A stretch of DNA of 64,000 bases from Maribacter_C sp047345145 (GCF_047345145.1 NZ_JBLFER010000001.1:1054001-1118000); one strand, 5' to 3'; positions 48,660 to 58,840 are shown, counted from the first letter of the stretch. Notes: generated by a model from the sequence alone, not told the origin. Numbers and translations: made by a program.

Positions 48660-50222
48660 CTAAGAGCTACAGGAAAGCATGGAACATCCCACTTTGTGAC
48701 GCGCCCAATCGGGACGCCGCGCAAACCATTTTTGGTAGGTTTTCTGCTCATCATAAGGCTTTTTAAGCATAGTGAACAATTCATCAATAATTGAGTAATC
48801 ACCATCCTCAGCTGCATCAATAGCGAGTTGTGCCATATAGTTTCGCAATACATACTTGGGATTTACCGAATTCATATGCTTGGAACGTTCAGCAACACTT
48901 TTCGATTCTTTTTCAAGACGCACGGCATATTGCGAGAACCATATCTTCCATTTTGCTTCTATTTTTCCCTTAATCTCATCAGGATTATAAAAGGCATCCT
49001 TAACTGCTTCAAGCGCTTTTTCTGCTTCTCCCTTGAAATCCGCAAGTAGCCTGAAAAAGATAGTCATATCCGTTTCAGAAAGCTCCAATACTTCTTCCAA
49101 GTCTTCAATCAGTTTTCGGTCATCCTCTTCCTTATCAAAAAGGCCTAACTTCGATTTCATCATCTCCAAATACGCTTCTTGAACTTCCTCTTGATACTCA
49201 TTCAAAATATCTTGTAGCAGTCCAGCATCTTCTATTAGAGGGTAAATCGCATTTGCTAATTGCAACAAATTCCAAAGTACAATCTGTGGTTGTGTTCCGA
49301 ATCGATAGCGTTTATGAGCACTATCCGTGGTATTAGGCGTCCAATCTAAATTGTAATCCTCCAACCATCCGTATGGTCCGTAATCAATAGTTAATCCTAA
49401 GATCGACATATTATCGGTATTCATGACGCCATGCACAAAACCAACACGTTGCCAATGTATCACCATATCCATACTTCGTAAACAGACTTCTTTGAAAAAT
49501 CTCAAGTAAGTACCTTTCGAAGGTTTTCCTAAATGAGGATAATGATGCTTGATGGTAAAATCCATCAAAGTCTTTAATGTTTTATCATCTCGCTGCGCTG
49601 CTAATATTTCAAAATTTCCAAAACGTATAAACGATGGCGCTACTCGAGCTACAATGGCTCCTTTTTCATTGGCAGGATTTCCATCATACATTACATCACG
49701 TAAAACCTCATCACCACTCAGCGACAAAGACAAAGCCCTAGTAGTAGGAACTCCTAAATGAAACATTGCTTCACTGCACAGATATTCCCTAATAGAAGAA
49801 CGTAAAACTGCCAAACCATCTGCATTTCTTGAATATGGCGTTTCTCCTGCCCCCTTAAGTTGCAAGGCCCAACTCTTATCTTTATTTTCAATTTCAGCAA
49901 GGTTGATAGCCCGACCATCACCTAACTGACCTGCCCAATTTCCGAATTGGTGTCCACCATAACACATGGCATATGGATTCGTATTGGGTAAAACCTTTAC
50001 ACCTGAAAATACTTCAAGAAAGTTAGGAGTCTTTGCAAATTCCTCGAATCCAAGTGTTTCAATCATTTCTGATGAAACATGAATTAATGATGGCTTAGAA
50101 GGTTTTTTCGGAGTGACAAATGAAAAACAAGCATTCCGGACCTGTCGCCTCGAATTCTCAAAAATAGGATCCGAAGGAAGATCTTTGTTAAACTTATCTT
50201 TTATATTTAGTTTGATATCCAA
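48660..50222 (-). CDS. selO: SelO (YdiU) family pseudokinase, protein AMP transferase
   Basis: 520 aa. Family motifs NPYAMCYGGHQFGNWAGQLG, GAGETPYSRNADGLAVLRSS, REYLCSEAMFHLGVPTTRAL, FVHGVMNTDNMSILGLTIDY (Mg/ATP) and DYGPYGWLEDY. SelO moves AMP onto Ser/Thr/Tyr of target proteins and in other bacteria protects against oxidative stress; the seleno-cysteine of eukaryotic forms is here replaced (C-terminal CSMLSCSS keeps two Cys). It lies 11 bp after msrB, consistent with a redox-repair operon. Confidence 0.94.
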   Translation of the reverse strand: MDIKLNIKDKFNKDLPSDPIFENSRRQVRNACFSFVTPKKPSKPSLIHVSSEMIETLGFEEFAKTPNFLEVFSGVKVLPNTNPYAMCYGGHQFGNWAGQLGDGRAINLAEIENKDKSWALQLKGAGETPYSRNADGLAVLRSSIREYLCSEAMFHLGVPTTRALSLSLSGDEVLRDVMYDGNPANEKGAIVARVAPSFIRFGNFEILAAQRDDKTLKTLMDFTIKHHYPHLGKPSKGTYLRFFKEVCLRSMDMVIHWQRVGFVHGVMNTDNMSILGLTIDYGPYGWLEDYNLDWTPNTTDSAHKRYRFGTQPQIVLWNLLQLANAIYPLIEDAGLLQDILNEYQEEVQEAYLEMMKSKLGLFDKEEDDRKLIEDLEEVLELSETDMTIFFRLLADFKGEAEKALEAVKDAFYNPDEIKGKIEAKWKIWFSQYAVRLEKESKSVAERSKHMNSVNPKYVLRNYMAQLAIDAAEDGDYSIIDELFTMLKKPYDEQKTYQKWFARRPDWARHKVGCSMLSCSS

Positions 50223-50233
50223 AAATTTCTCAA

Positions 50234-50692
50234 TTATTTTTCTTCACTAATCGTTTCTAACTGCATAGATTCAGAATTAATGCAATACCGCAATCCACTT
50301 GGTTCTGGTCCGTCAGGAAAAACATGTCCTAAATGTGCATCACAAGTGTTGCACATCACCTCAACCCTTATCATACCGAAGGTAGAATCTTTCTCATATT
50401 TGATAGCATTCTCCTTTATTGGCTGTGTAAAGCTAGGCCAACCAGTACCCGATTCAAATTTTATAGTTGAATCAAATAACGGAGTATCACAACAAACGCA
50501 ATTGTACTTACCAGCTTCGTGAATACTACACAAGGCACCAGAATGCGGTGCTTCAGTTCCCTTTGCTCTTGTAATTCTGAATTGCTCTGGTGTTAACTGC
50601 GCTCTCCATTCCTCTTCTGATTTTTCAACTCTTCTATCCGGTTCTGGATTTCCATTTACACTAAAACTTATTAGATCTTTCCAAGTTAACAT
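50234..50692 (-). CDS. msrB: Peptide-methionine (R)-S-oxide reductase
   Basis: 152 aa. Zinc-site pairs CVCCDTPLFDS and CNTCDAHLGHVFPDGPEPSG, substrate motif FESGTGWPSFTQPI and the catalytic Cys in GLRYCINSESMQL. Start at 50692 (MLTWKDLISFSVNGNPEPDR). No signal peptide. First gene of the operon msrB-selO-x-msrA; a TAnnTTTG element (50719-50726, minus) lies 27 bp upstream. Confidence 0.96.
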   Translation of the reverse strand: MLTWKDLISFSVNGNPEPDRRVEKSEEEWRAQLTPEQFRITRAKGTEAPHSGALCSIHEAGKYNCVCCDTPLFDSTIKFESGTGWPSFTQPIKENAIKYEKDSTFGMIRVEVMCNTCDAHLGHVFPDGPEPSGLRYCINSESMQLETISEEK

Positions 50693-50718
50693 AGCAATAT
50701 TTTTTTCAAATTATACTG

Positions 50719-50726
50719 CAAATTTA
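50719..50726 (-). promoter_or_regulatory. -7 element TAAATTTG for the msrB operon
   Basis: Exact TAnnTTTG on the minus strand, 27 bp before the msrB start. The -33 box is not convincing. Confidence 0.5.
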
Positions 50727-50820
50727 CCGGTTTTTAAATGATTCGAACAGGCCTATTTAGTTATTATCTAGATGTTTGTTTGAATTGGAATTGGTCTTAG
50801 CCCTTAAAATTTTATTGCCT

Positions 50821-50828
50821 TATTTTTG
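50821..50828 (+). promoter_or_regulatory. -7 element TATTTTTG for the aminotransferase gene
   Basis: Matches TAnnTTTG, 41 bp before the ATG at 50870; divergent from the msrB promoter. Confidence 0.45.
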
Positions 50829-50869
50829 TTTGGAAGATGATCTAGTAAGACTATCAAAAATCAATTCAT

Positions 50870-51736
50870 ATGGCAGGCTATCCGGAAAAAGTGTTCTTAA
50901 ATGGTAAAATTTTAGCGCATAGTGAAGCCAAAATATCGGTATTCGATCGTGGTTTTCTATTTGGTGATGGCATCTATGAGGTCATGCTTCAAATTAATGG
51001 CAATTTTTTCTTCGGTGCCCAACATTTAAAGAGGTTAGATGAATGTCTAAAAAAAATAAATATTGAATATGACACATTCAACCTTCCTGAAAGCATCGGT
51101 AAATTATTAGAAATCTCTGGATTAGATAAAAAAGACTGCCTGTTATACATACAAATTACTCGAGGAACTGCGCCAAGAAAGCATTCATTTCCAAAGAATA
51201 TTGCGCCAACAGTTTTTATGTACGCTCTACCTTTCATTCTGCCAGAGATAAATGACAAACCCATTTCAGTTATCACTCAAAAGGATTTCAGGTGGCACCG
51301 TTGTGATATTAAAATGACCTCACTTCTAGGTAACGTTATGGCTAATGATACTGCTATAAAAAGTGGTCATTATGAAACAGTTTTTTATAGGAATGGAAAT
51401 GTTACTGAAGCATCACATTCAAATATCTTTTTCGTTCAAGGTGAAACGGTATTTACACACCCTGCTGATGAGAAAATTTTAAACGGAATAACACGTGAGA
51501 TTGTAATCCAACTCTGTAAGGACAATGGTATTCCAATTCATGAAAAAGCAATTGCACATGAAGATATTTCTAAAATGGATGAAGCTTTTTTAACAGGTAC
51601 ATCTACACAAATTGCGTCTATCAAGCAAATAGACCAGCATCAGTATTTTAAAGGTTCAACACCTGGAAATATTACCCAAAAATTACAGAAGCTCTTTTTA
51701 GATCTTAAGCAAAATTACGCCCCTGAGGTCAATTAG
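50870..51736 (+). CDS. Class IV aminotransferase (D-amino-acid / branched-chain type)
   Basis: 288 aa. PLP fold type IV: VFDRGFLFGDGIYEVMLQIN, the PLP lysine in HRCDIKMTSLLGNVMANDTA, EASHSNIFFVQGETVFTHPA and LNGITREIVIQLCKDNGIPI, ending with EAFLTGTSTQIASI. These match D-alanine aminotransferase (Dat), also close to 4-amino-4-deoxychorismate lyase. It may supply D-Ala or D-Glu. Single gene; its stop overlaps the convergent 51733-52089 gene by 4 bp. Confidence 0.88.
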   Translation: MAGYPEKVFLNGKILAHSEAKISVFDRGFLFGDGIYEVMLQINGNFFFGAQHLKRLDECLKKINIEYDTFNLPESIGKLLEISGLDKKDCLLYIQITRGTAPRKHSFPKNIAPTVFMYALPFILPEINDKPISVITQKDFRWHRCDIKMTSLLGNVMANDTAIKSGHYETVFYRNGNVTEASHSNIFFVQGETVFTHPADEKILNGITREIVIQLCKDNGIPIHEKAIAHEDISKMDEAFLTGTSTQIASIKQIDQHQYFKGSTPGNITQKLQKLFLDLKQNYAPEVN

Positions 51737-52089
51737 AATGGTTCTTCTGATTTTTGAAATTCCTTATAAATAATATGTTTTTCCTCTAAGGTGAATTCTT
51801 TAGCTTCGAACCAATCATGAACTTTGATTTTTTGATTCTCAATTTGCGCTTTTCGAATCGCTTGCAAAGAAACCAAATGCCAATGCACCCCTTTTTGTCT
51901 AGAAACACAGTATCCAACGTCTTCCATTATATAGGAAACTCGGGGTTGGTTATATAAGCGAATACCATTTTTTAGTATGGCCAAAGTCTTGGTTAGTTCT
52001 ACAACTTCAGAAAAAGAATAACGGGCAAAGTCAGCAAAACCATCTTGTTTTACATTATACACTTTATCACCTACTTTTAATTCGCGCAT
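51733..52089 (-). CDS. Small cytoplasmic protein of unknown function
   Basis: 118 aa. Opens with a KOW/SH3-like barrel start, MRELKVGDKVYNVKQDGFAD, and continues FARYSFSEVVELTKTLAILK. Later segments are helical (QAIRKAQIENQKIKVHDWFE). Not recognised. It converges on the aminotransferase gene with a 4-bp overlap of stop codons. Confidence 0.6.
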   Translation of the reverse strand: MRELKVGDKVYNVKQDGFADFARYSFSEVVELTKTLAILKNGIRLYNQPRVSYIMEDVGYCVSRQKGVHWHLVSLQAIRKAQIENQKIKVHDWFEAKEFTLEEKHIIYKEFQKSEEPF

Positions 52090-52166
52090 TGTCTAAAAGC
52101 TTGCAAAAATAAAGGGACTTTTAAGTTAAAAAAAAGAAGTGTTTTAGTACTTATCAACAAAAGGCA

Positions 52167-52625
52167 CTATTCAATGATTCCCATTGTGATGAGTGTTGTA
52201 ATCCAGACGATTACCGAAGAAATAAAAATACCAATTGTATTGGCTATAAAAGCTTTTCGTCTTTCAAATTTGAATATATAGCTTGCAATACTACCTGCAT
52301 AAACACCTGTGCCAGGTATGGGTAACATCACGAAGAATATCAATCCCCAGAAACCATACTTCTTTATTTTTTCACCTGAACCGATCTTTGCCTTCTTGGC
52401 AACATAAAGCGCGGCTTTTTTATAGAATCGTAATCGCAATAGATACTTATTGATATTGTCAAGAAAGAAGAACATCAATGGAAAAACTAGGACGTTTGCT
52501 AGAAAGCAAGCTAGGAATACAAGATAGATATTAGCGCCGGTATACATTCCAAATGGTATACCCACTTTGGCTTCACCAAAAGGGGAAATACTCCATAACA
52601 TAGCTATTAAAATATCATTAACCAC
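52167..52625 (-). CDS. Small multidrug-export-type membrane protein (PF06695)
   Basis: 152 aa, about four membrane helices. The signature GEAKVGIPFGMYTGANIYLV near the start and FFVMLPIPGTGVYAGSIASY near the middle define the Sm_multidrug_ex family, together with a last helix (VIVWITTLITMGI). The PIPGTG motif is membrane re-entrant in this family. A drug-export function is proposed by family name only. It stands alone between the KOW-like gene and the NRPS cluster. Confidence 0.85.
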   Translation of the reverse strand: MVNDILIAMLWSISPFGEAKVGIPFGMYTGANIYLVFLACFLANVLVFPLMFFFLDNINKYLLRLRFYKKAALYVAKKAKIGSGEKIKKYGFWGLIFFVMLPIPGTGVYAGSIASYIFKFERRKAFIANTIGIFISSVIVWITTLITMGIIE

Positions 52626-52749
52626 AGCGCATTATTTGAATCTTCGAAGCTAACGCTGAAATAACCAATTTTATGTTAGGAATACCTTAAAATTTAGATT
52701 TAATTAAGAATACTTTAAGTGAAATAGATTACCCTATGTTATTTCCGTT

Positions 52750-53469
52750 TTAATCTTCGCTATCGAAATTCATAAATTGAATATGATCCACTTGATGTTT
52801 TACAGATACTGCTCCAATATAGCCTGTTGAAGGAGTAAATGAATAGAGTTTCCATTCTTGTTTTTCGTTTTCATTCCATTTCGTTTCAAGTAATTCGGCT
52901 GTGTCGTCTGAATCTAATGAAACCGCAAACTGATCTAAGGGAAATGAAAGTCCACTTCCTACAGCTTTAATGAAAGATTCCTTCCGAGTCCAGCAGCGAA
53001 AGAAAGCTCTTGGCAATATATCTTTGAATTGTTTTTCTAAGGATGTAATTTCTGTTTTTGAAAAGAAATTTTGTGCCAATTCAAGCACATCAAAGTCGTC
53101 TTTTATTTTCTCAATATCAACTCCTATTTCTTGATTTTGAAAGAAGGCAAAACTCGCCATGTTTCCCGAATGAGATATATTGAAGTTTAATGTGTTTTCA
53201 AAGGATAAATAGGGTTTCCCATAGGATGTGTACTCAAATTCAATCTTCTTGGGGTGTAATTTTAAATACTTTCCTAATAATAATCTAAGGATTCCTCGGG
53301 AAATTATATAGCATTCTTTGTCACGATTAAATTTGAACCTTTCACTTCTTATTTTTTCATCCGAAGAAAGCAATATCAAATAAGAGTCAAGTTTGGTTAA
53401 ATGTTGCTCAAAGTCACAATACCAAACATGTATTGTCTTTTCTGGAAGGTTTACAACTTTTGTGTTCAT
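52750..53469 (-). CDS. Sfp-type 4'-phosphopantetheinyl transferase
   Basis: 239 aa from the ATG at 53469. Core motifs SGNMASFAFF then EIGVDIEKIKDDF (GxDxE, Mg site), FFSKTEITSLEKQF, and WTRKESFIKAVGSGLSF (WxxKE). It attaches phosphopantetheine to carrier domains, here the PCP of the adjacent NRPS, the free-standing carrier protein at 60536 and the large NRPS at 60780. Last gene of the minus-strand half of the cluster; it starts 10 bp after the glycosyltransferase. Confidence 0.93.
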   Translation of the reverse strand: MNTKVVNLPEKTIHVWYCDFEQHLTKLDSYLILLSSDEKIRSERFKFNRDKECYIISRGILRLLLGKYLKLHPKKIEFEYTSYGKPYLSFENTLNFNISHSGNMASFAFFQNQEIGVDIEKIKDDFDVLELAQNFFSKTEITSLEKQFKDILPRAFFRCWTRKESFIKAVGSGLSFPLDQFAVSLDSDDTAELLETKWNENEKQEWKLYSFTPSTGYIGAVSVKHQVDHIQFMNFDSED

Positions 53470-53479
53470 TAACAAATAC

Positions 53480-54805
53480 TTACAAAAAAGGTGTTATAGC
53501 TCTCTCACAATACTCCTTATAAATATCATTCATATTAGCTATGTTATCTTTAAAAGAAGATTCATTCAAAATTCGAGAAATATTCATTTTGATGATCGTA
53601 CTATCATCGAGATCTTTATTACCTCTAATACCTATGCCGTGATACGCCATTCTTGCCGCATTACCATCTTCGTCAGTATATCCGCCCGAATATAGGAGCA
53701 TAGGCACTTTAAAATGAATACACTCATTAATACTATTGATTCCGCAATGCGTAATAGCGCAATCTGATTCTTCAATGACCTTCAATTGGGGAACCCACTT
53801 AAATATGTGCGCATTCGGTGGAAGGTCTGTAAAACTTTCGAGATCCATTTTTGGGCCTATTGACATTACCAATACCCATTCATTATTCTCTGCAACCGCC
53901 TCAACAACTCTTTTGAGGAAACTTAAATTTCCTTTAGCCAAAGATCCAACAGAACAATAAATAAGTTTCTTCTGCTCAAAGTTTTTAAGCTTTAAAATTT
54001 GACCTAACCGCTTTTCATCATCAGATTCAGCAGTCTTATCGACCCTTTGACTATATACCATCGGGCCCAAATATTTAATGTTTTTTCCAAATTTATGAGG
54101 AAATTCAAACTCTGACATCACCGTGGTTAAAATGGGAAGTTTGGTAAAACTGAATAAAGGCGGTAATGTATTTACCAAAAGGCCGCTTGTGTCAAACCCA
54201 ATTTCACGAGCATATTTTTTAAAAACTGATCTTCTGTAATTATTAAAAGTAAGTTTATTCAACACTACCCTTCCATTGATTTTTAAACGCATTAATATCC
54301 AAGACCATAATATGCCCATTTTGCTCCCACTGAAATTTTGACCAGGAATTATGTTTGTGCGTATAGAGGGGGAATTGATGCTAATGGTATCAGAAAACCA
54401 AGTATGAAATAGTGCTACCGGAATTTTTGCGGCTATTGCAGAAAAAATTAGATCATGTAATTCTACATCAACTACAACCCTATCTGGATTAAGTTCAACT
54501 ATTATACGTTTATATTCATCAAGGTGAAGTATTTTCTTTCCGTTAGCATAGTGCTTGCTTAAATTTTTGAAATGAAATTTAAACTTTGAGAACCATGAAG
54601 ACAGTTCTTTGCGATTTGGGTCTTTAAAATTAAAATTGATCGTTGGGATTTCAACATACTCAAATCCCTGTTTTAGAACTTTCGGAGCAATGTCAGCAGA
54701 ACAAAGGTAGGTCACCTCATGCCCCTCATTTTCCAATCTTGAAACTAGTTCAAAAGTGGAATTAAGCCTACCCGTCAAACTAGGTGCTGCTATTGCAATA
54801 TGCAT
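53480..54805 (-). CDS. UGT/MGT-family glycosyltransferase
   Basis: 441 aa, GT1-like. N-terminal Rossmann MHIAIAAPSLTGRLNSTFEL. The donor-binding C-terminal region has YCSVGSLAKGNLSFLKRVVE, FKWVPQLKVIEESDCAITHC, the signature HCGINSINECIHFKVPMLLY and YTDEDGNAARMAYHGIGIRG. It is similar to macrolide and MGT-type enzymes (YjiC), with TDE..NA instead of TDQ..NA. It suggests the peptide product is glycosylated. It sits between the NRPS (24 bp) and the PPTase (10 bp). Confidence 0.9.
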   Translation of the reverse strand: MHIAIAAPSLTGRLNSTFELVSRLENEGHEVTYLCSADIAPKVLKQGFEYVEIPTINFNFKDPNRKELSSWFSKFKFHFKNLSKHYANGKKILHLDEYKRIIVELNPDRVVVDVELHDLIFSAIAAKIPVALFHTWFSDTISINSPSIRTNIIPGQNFSGSKMGILWSWILMRLKINGRVVLNKLTFNNYRRSVFKKYAREIGFDTSGLLVNTLPPLFSFTKLPILTTVMSEFEFPHKFGKNIKYLGPMVYSQRVDKTAESDDEKRLGQILKLKNFEQKKLIYCSVGSLAKGNLSFLKRVVEAVAENNEWVLVMSIGPKMDLESFTDLPPNAHIFKWVPQLKVIEESDCAITHCGINSINECIHFKVPMLLYSGGYTDEDGNAARMAYHGIGIRGNKDLDDSTIIKMNISRILNESSFKDNIANMNDIYKEYCERAITPFL

Positions 54806-54829
54806 GTTTTATCTTTTGAAAGGACTCTT

Positions 54830-57800
54830 TTAAATTGCAAACTCATCAATCTTTTCTGAAACCGTTTTAATATCGGGTTCTTCGAAAAGATTGCGATGGA
54901 CTCCTTTTGTTCGTGTCACTTTAATTTCTCCAGAAATCAATTCTTTCCATGAATCTACGATTTCTGTATTTATACTTTCTTCAGCCTTTTCTGTAAGCAC
55001 TATTGAGACTTTACCTGAAACACTGCGCCAATCATATACTTTACAGATTTTAGCCAAATTAGCATTCATTTCAAGTAATGCCTTTTCCTCTGGCGTGACT
55101 ATTCGTTTTCTTAATTTTAATTTGAAACGAATCCATCGGTCCCCTAACATGTTAGATATGGCACTAACTGGGTTTCGCAAAGATCGTTTTACAAAACCCT
55201 TAATTCGCATTTTAAGGCGTTTGGGGGTGTTCAAATTCCAAGGATCAGCCATCGTATCCATAACTATTAAGTTCGCAACTTCCCCTTGTAAACTAAGCTG
55301 ATGCGCAATTTGATGTCCAACAGCTACACTAAAACAATATACTACAATATTATAAGGCCCTTCAGGTTGAACTGATTTCATGGCGTTCAGATAATCTGTA
55401 GCCATTTCTTCTATGGTCTTATGCATATTTTGGTTTGCATATACCCCAGAAGCTTGCAAGGCGTATATCGGGCGATCTACTTCAATATGCTTCGTAAGTA
55501 CATTATAAAAGAAAATGTGGCCTCCGCCTGCGTGTATACAAAACAGGGGGTTTTTAGAACCTTCTTTCCGAAGCGCTACTAAATAATCCCATTCTTCTTT
55601 TTGTGTTTTCTTAGAAGATAGAAAGGTCGCTAACTTCGAAATAGTCTGATAATCAAATATTTGATTCGGTGAAAGTACCATTCCCGCTTTGCGAGCTTTG
55701 GCTATAAATTGAATACTAAGAATAGAATCGCCTCCTAGATCAAAGAAGTTATCATGAATACTGATTGAATCTATTTGTAAAACTTCCTTCCATAATTCAA
55801 GAAGTTCAGATTCTAGGTCGTTAGACGGACCTACTATTTCAGTAGCATCTTCTATTTTCTCTTGCTTTGGAATATTTTTCAAAGCGTTGTTATTCACTTT
55901 CCCATTCGGTAAGGTTGGTATTCTTTCCACCAAGGAAATCGAAACAGGTACCATATAATCAGGCAAACGCTCTTTTAAACTAGCCTTAAGATCATTGATA
56001 TTAAGATTTTCATCAGAAATCACATATGCGGCTAAGCGTTTCGAATCGTTTTTGCCATAAGTTTCAGCTAATACTACAGCTTCTTTTACATCTTTATGCT
56101 CTTCTATCGACCTCTCGATTTCACCTAATTCAATACGATATCCTCGTATTTTAATTTGCTGATCTGATCTTCCTAGAAATTCAATAGTGCCATTGGTTCT
56201 ATACCTTCCTAGGTCTCCTGTTTTGTATAATTTTTCTTCCTCAAAATTTCCGAATGGATTTGTTATATATGTTTTTGCCGTTAAATCTGGACGTTTATAA
56301 TACTCCCCTGCAAGTCCTGCACCGCCAACATATATTTCACCAACAGCACCAAATGGAACTCTATTTAGAAATTCATCCAGCAAATATATTTCGGCATTTG
56401 CCACAGGATTTCCCAAAGGAATAGTGCCTGTTGCATCGGCTTTCTCAATCTTATGAGCTATACACCAGACCGTAGCTTCGGTAGGTCCGTATTCATTGTA
56501 TAATTCAACATCATCGAATTTCTCAAAATGAGCTGCACATAAAGAAGGTGGACAAGCCTCACCTGCAACCATTATAGTTTTTAGGCTTTCTAGTTTGTTT
56601 TTATCTCCATGCTCAAGAATCAGCTTGTAGAGCGAAGGAAGCATCAAGGTATGTGAGACTTTATTCTGATGAATAATTTCTTCAATTCTTGAAATATCTT
56701 GTTCAATACGATTCTCCGTAACCACAAGATTACCACCAGTACATAAAGTCCAAAAAATGCCCGCCTTTGAGCTATCAAATGAAATTGAAGATAATAGTAA
56801 AAAAGCTTCAGGAATCTTATTATAAAATTCCAATCTTCCTCCTGTAGAACTTAAAATATTTTTGTGTGTAATAGGCACTCCCTTCGGATTACCCGTACTA
56901 CCTGAGGTGTAAATCATATACGCCAAATCATTCTGATTAGCCTCGGGAAGTAGTAAGTCTTGATTGGTTTCAGCATCAGCCTGAGCATCAATTTCTATAA
57001 GCTGACTTTCACGTTCTAAAAACAAAGGTTTTAGTTTTGATTCGGTGACGACTAAGCCTACCCCGGCGTCATTCAACACAAAGTCAATACGCTTTTTTGG
57101 ATATTTAGGATCAATAGGTAAATAGGCACATCCTGCTTTCAAAATAGCAAGTAGACCAACTATCATTTCTTTAGATCGATCAATACACAGACCTACAATT
57201 TCATTTCGTTTATTGGTCTTACTTAAAATGTTTTTTGCCAAAAGAGTAGCTCTTTCGTCAAGCTCTTTATATGTTATAGAATCATCTTTAAAACTAACAG
57301 CAATAGAATCAGATTGTTGTTTGCCGATATCTGCTATTACGTCATGAATGCCTTTATAATTTTCAAAGGGATTCACAACTTTGTTTTTTTGTTTGTGGAA
57401 AAACTCCTCTTCTTTTTTCGTTAGCATGGGTTGAGCAGAAATAGATTGATTTCTATTCTCTACAATCCCTTCCAAGAGTTTTTTAAAATGTTCTTGAAAC
57501 CTTTCAACTGAGGATGCCTTAAAAAGGTCTGAAGTATATTCAAAGGTTGAAGAAAGTATGCCCTCTTCTTCTGAAATGTATAAGGTGAGGTCAAACTTGG
57601 AAACTCCTGCGTCAAAAAAGCCATGTTCTAATTTAAGATCAGTACCAAATGAAGGTGTTTCAGGCACAGAATGATATAAGAACATTACCTGAAAAAACGG
57701 GTTAATAGAAAGAGACCTTTCTTGTTTTAGCTCCTTCACCAAGGTATCAAATGGTACATCTTTGTTTGAAAATGCTTCAAGAGTATTTGCCTTAACTCTT

Positions 57801-58840
57801 TGAACCAATTCTTTAAAAGTCATATCAGCCGAAAGTTCAGTTCTAAGCACAACCGTATCATTGAAAAAACCAATAAGATCTTCAATAGCCTTTTGATCAC
57901 GACTTGCTACAGGCGACCCCACTAATATGTCTTTTTGTCCGCTGTATCTGAATAACAATATGTAATAGACCGAAAGAAATAAAACATAAGGTGTAACTTC
58001 AAGCTCTTTGGCCAAAACCAAAATCTTGCTTGATAATTCTTTGTCAAAATATTGTGTAGGACTTGCTCCCCCTTCAAAACTTGGCTCTGAAGGTTTTGGA
58101 AAATCCGTAGGTAGATTAATAAAAGGAATCTCCCCAGAAAGCTTATCCCTCCAATACCTTAATTGCTTCTCATCTACTTTTTGATTTTGTTGCCAAAAAG
58201 TAAAATCAGAATATTGAATATCAAACATTCTCCTTTCAATAGAAGAACCAGACTTTAGTTTTTCATAGTATCCGGCCCATTCTTTGCGCAAAAGACCCAT
58301 CGACCATTTATCAGTTGAAATATGGTGAAGTGTAAGCAATACCATATGTTTTGCCTCATGAATTTTAAAGAGAGACACTAACACAATGGGATGCTCAGCA
58401 AGTTCAAAAGAGTAACGTGCTTCAGAGGTCATGATTTCTTTTGCTGAAGCTTCGGCTTCTAAACTGTCAAGTTTGCTTAAATCATGCTGAGTTATTTGAA
58501 TATTAGCAGTTGGAGCGACTTTTAGGAAAAGTTGTCCCTCCTCCATATGATATGTTGATCGTAAAATATCATGATCATTACAAACCAACTTTAAAGCCTC
58601 GAAAAGCTTTTCGACCTCCAACTGCCCATCAAAAACATAACGTTCTGAATAGTTATAAAAAGGACTTTTTGGGTATAGTTGTTGCAAAAACCAAAGTCGG
58701 CGCTGCCCATGAGAAAGAGGTATAACAGTCCCTTCTGGAGCTTTAGGTATTTTAGAAATACTAACTTCAGATTTATTTTTTGACTTCCATTGACTTAGCA
58801 ATGAAGCCTTGTCTATATTTCCTTTCTTTTCCAATGGCAA
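54830..58840 (-). CDS. Nonribosomal peptide synthetase, C-A-PCP-TE module
   Basis: 1336 aa. Condensation domain about 35-460 with active HHISTDKWS (172-180). Adenylation domain about 495-1005: YTSGSTGNPKG (644), NEYGPTE (782), TGDLGR, GRSDQQIKIRGYRIELGE, and A10 lysine in NGKVNNNAL (981). Carrier domain with FFDLGGDSI (Ser 1039). Thioesterase about 1095-1336 with FCIHAGGGHIF and nucleophile serine in CFSVAVG (1171). Pocket residues read D-S-A-L-M-A-E-V-W-K; no known substrate is assigned. A terminal module: it should receive the chain from another protein, condense one residue and release it. It lies after the HupE-like gene (4-bp gap) and before the glycosyltransferase. Confidence 0.95.
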   Translation of the reverse strand: MPLEKKGNIDKASLLSQWKSKNKSEVSISKIPKAPEGTVIPLSHGQRRLWFLQQLYPKSPFYNYSERYVFDGQLEVEKLFEALKLVCNDHDILRSTYHMEEGQLFLKVAPTANIQITQHDLSKLDSLEAEASAKEIMTSEARYSFELAEHPIVLVSLFKIHEAKHMVLLTLHHISTDKWSMGLLRKEWAGYYEKLKSGSSIERRMFDIQYSDFTFWQQNQKVDEKQLRYWRDKLSGEIPFINLPTDFPKPSEPSFEGGASPTQYFDKELSSKILVLAKELEVTPYVLFLSVYYILLFRYSGQKDILVGSPVASRDQKAIEDLIGFFNDTVVLRTELSADMTFKELVQRVKANTLEAFSNKDVPFDTLVKELKQERSLSINPFFQVMFLYHSVPETPSFGTDLKLEHGFFDAGVSKFDLTLYISEEEGILSSTFEYTSDLFKASSVERFQEHFKKLLEGIVENRNQSISAQPMLTKKEEEFFHKQKNKVVNPFENYKGIHDVIADIGKQQSDSIAVSFKDDSITYKELDERATLLAKNILSKTNKRNEIVGLCIDRSKEMIVGLLAILKAGCAYLPIDPKYPKKRIDFVLNDAGVGLVVTESKLKPLFLERESQLIEIDAQADAETNQDLLLPEANQNDLAYMIYTSGSTGNPKGVPITHKNILSSTGGRLEFYNKIPEAFLLLSSISFDSSKAGIFWTLCTGGNLVVTENRIEQDISRIEEIIHQNKVSHTLMLPSLYKLILEHGDKNKLESLKTIMVAGEACPPSLCAAHFEKFDDVELYNEYGPTEATVWCIAHKIEKADATGTIPLGNPVANAEIYLLDEFLNRVPFGAVGEIYVGGAGLAGEYYKRPDLTAKTYITNPFGNFEEEKLYKTGDLGRYRTNGTIEFLGRSDQQIKIRGYRIELGEIERSIEEHKDVKEAVVLAETYGKNDSKRLAAYVISDENLNINDLKASLKERLPDYMVPVSISLVERIPTLPNGKVNNNALKNIPKQEKIEDATEIVGPSNDLESELLELWKEVLQIDSISIHDNFFDLGGDSILSIQFIAKARKAGMVLSPNQIFDYQTISKLATFLSSKKTQKEEWDYLVALRKEGSKNPLFCIHAGGGHIFFYNVLTKHIEVDRPIYALQASGVYANQNMHKTIEEMATDYLNAMKSVQPEGPYNIVVYCFSVAVGHQIAHQLSLQGEVANLIVMDTMADPWNLNTPKRLKMRIKGFVKRSLRNPVSAISNMLGDRWIRFKLKLRKRIVTPEEKALLEMNANLAKICKVYDWRSVSGKVSIVLTEKAEESINTEIVDSWKELISGEIKVTRTKGVHRNLFEEPDIKTVSEKIDEFAI

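Noticed and set aside
48647..48853. Second minus-strand frame overlapping the selO 3' end
   Set aside because: Shadow frame of selO; no family features.
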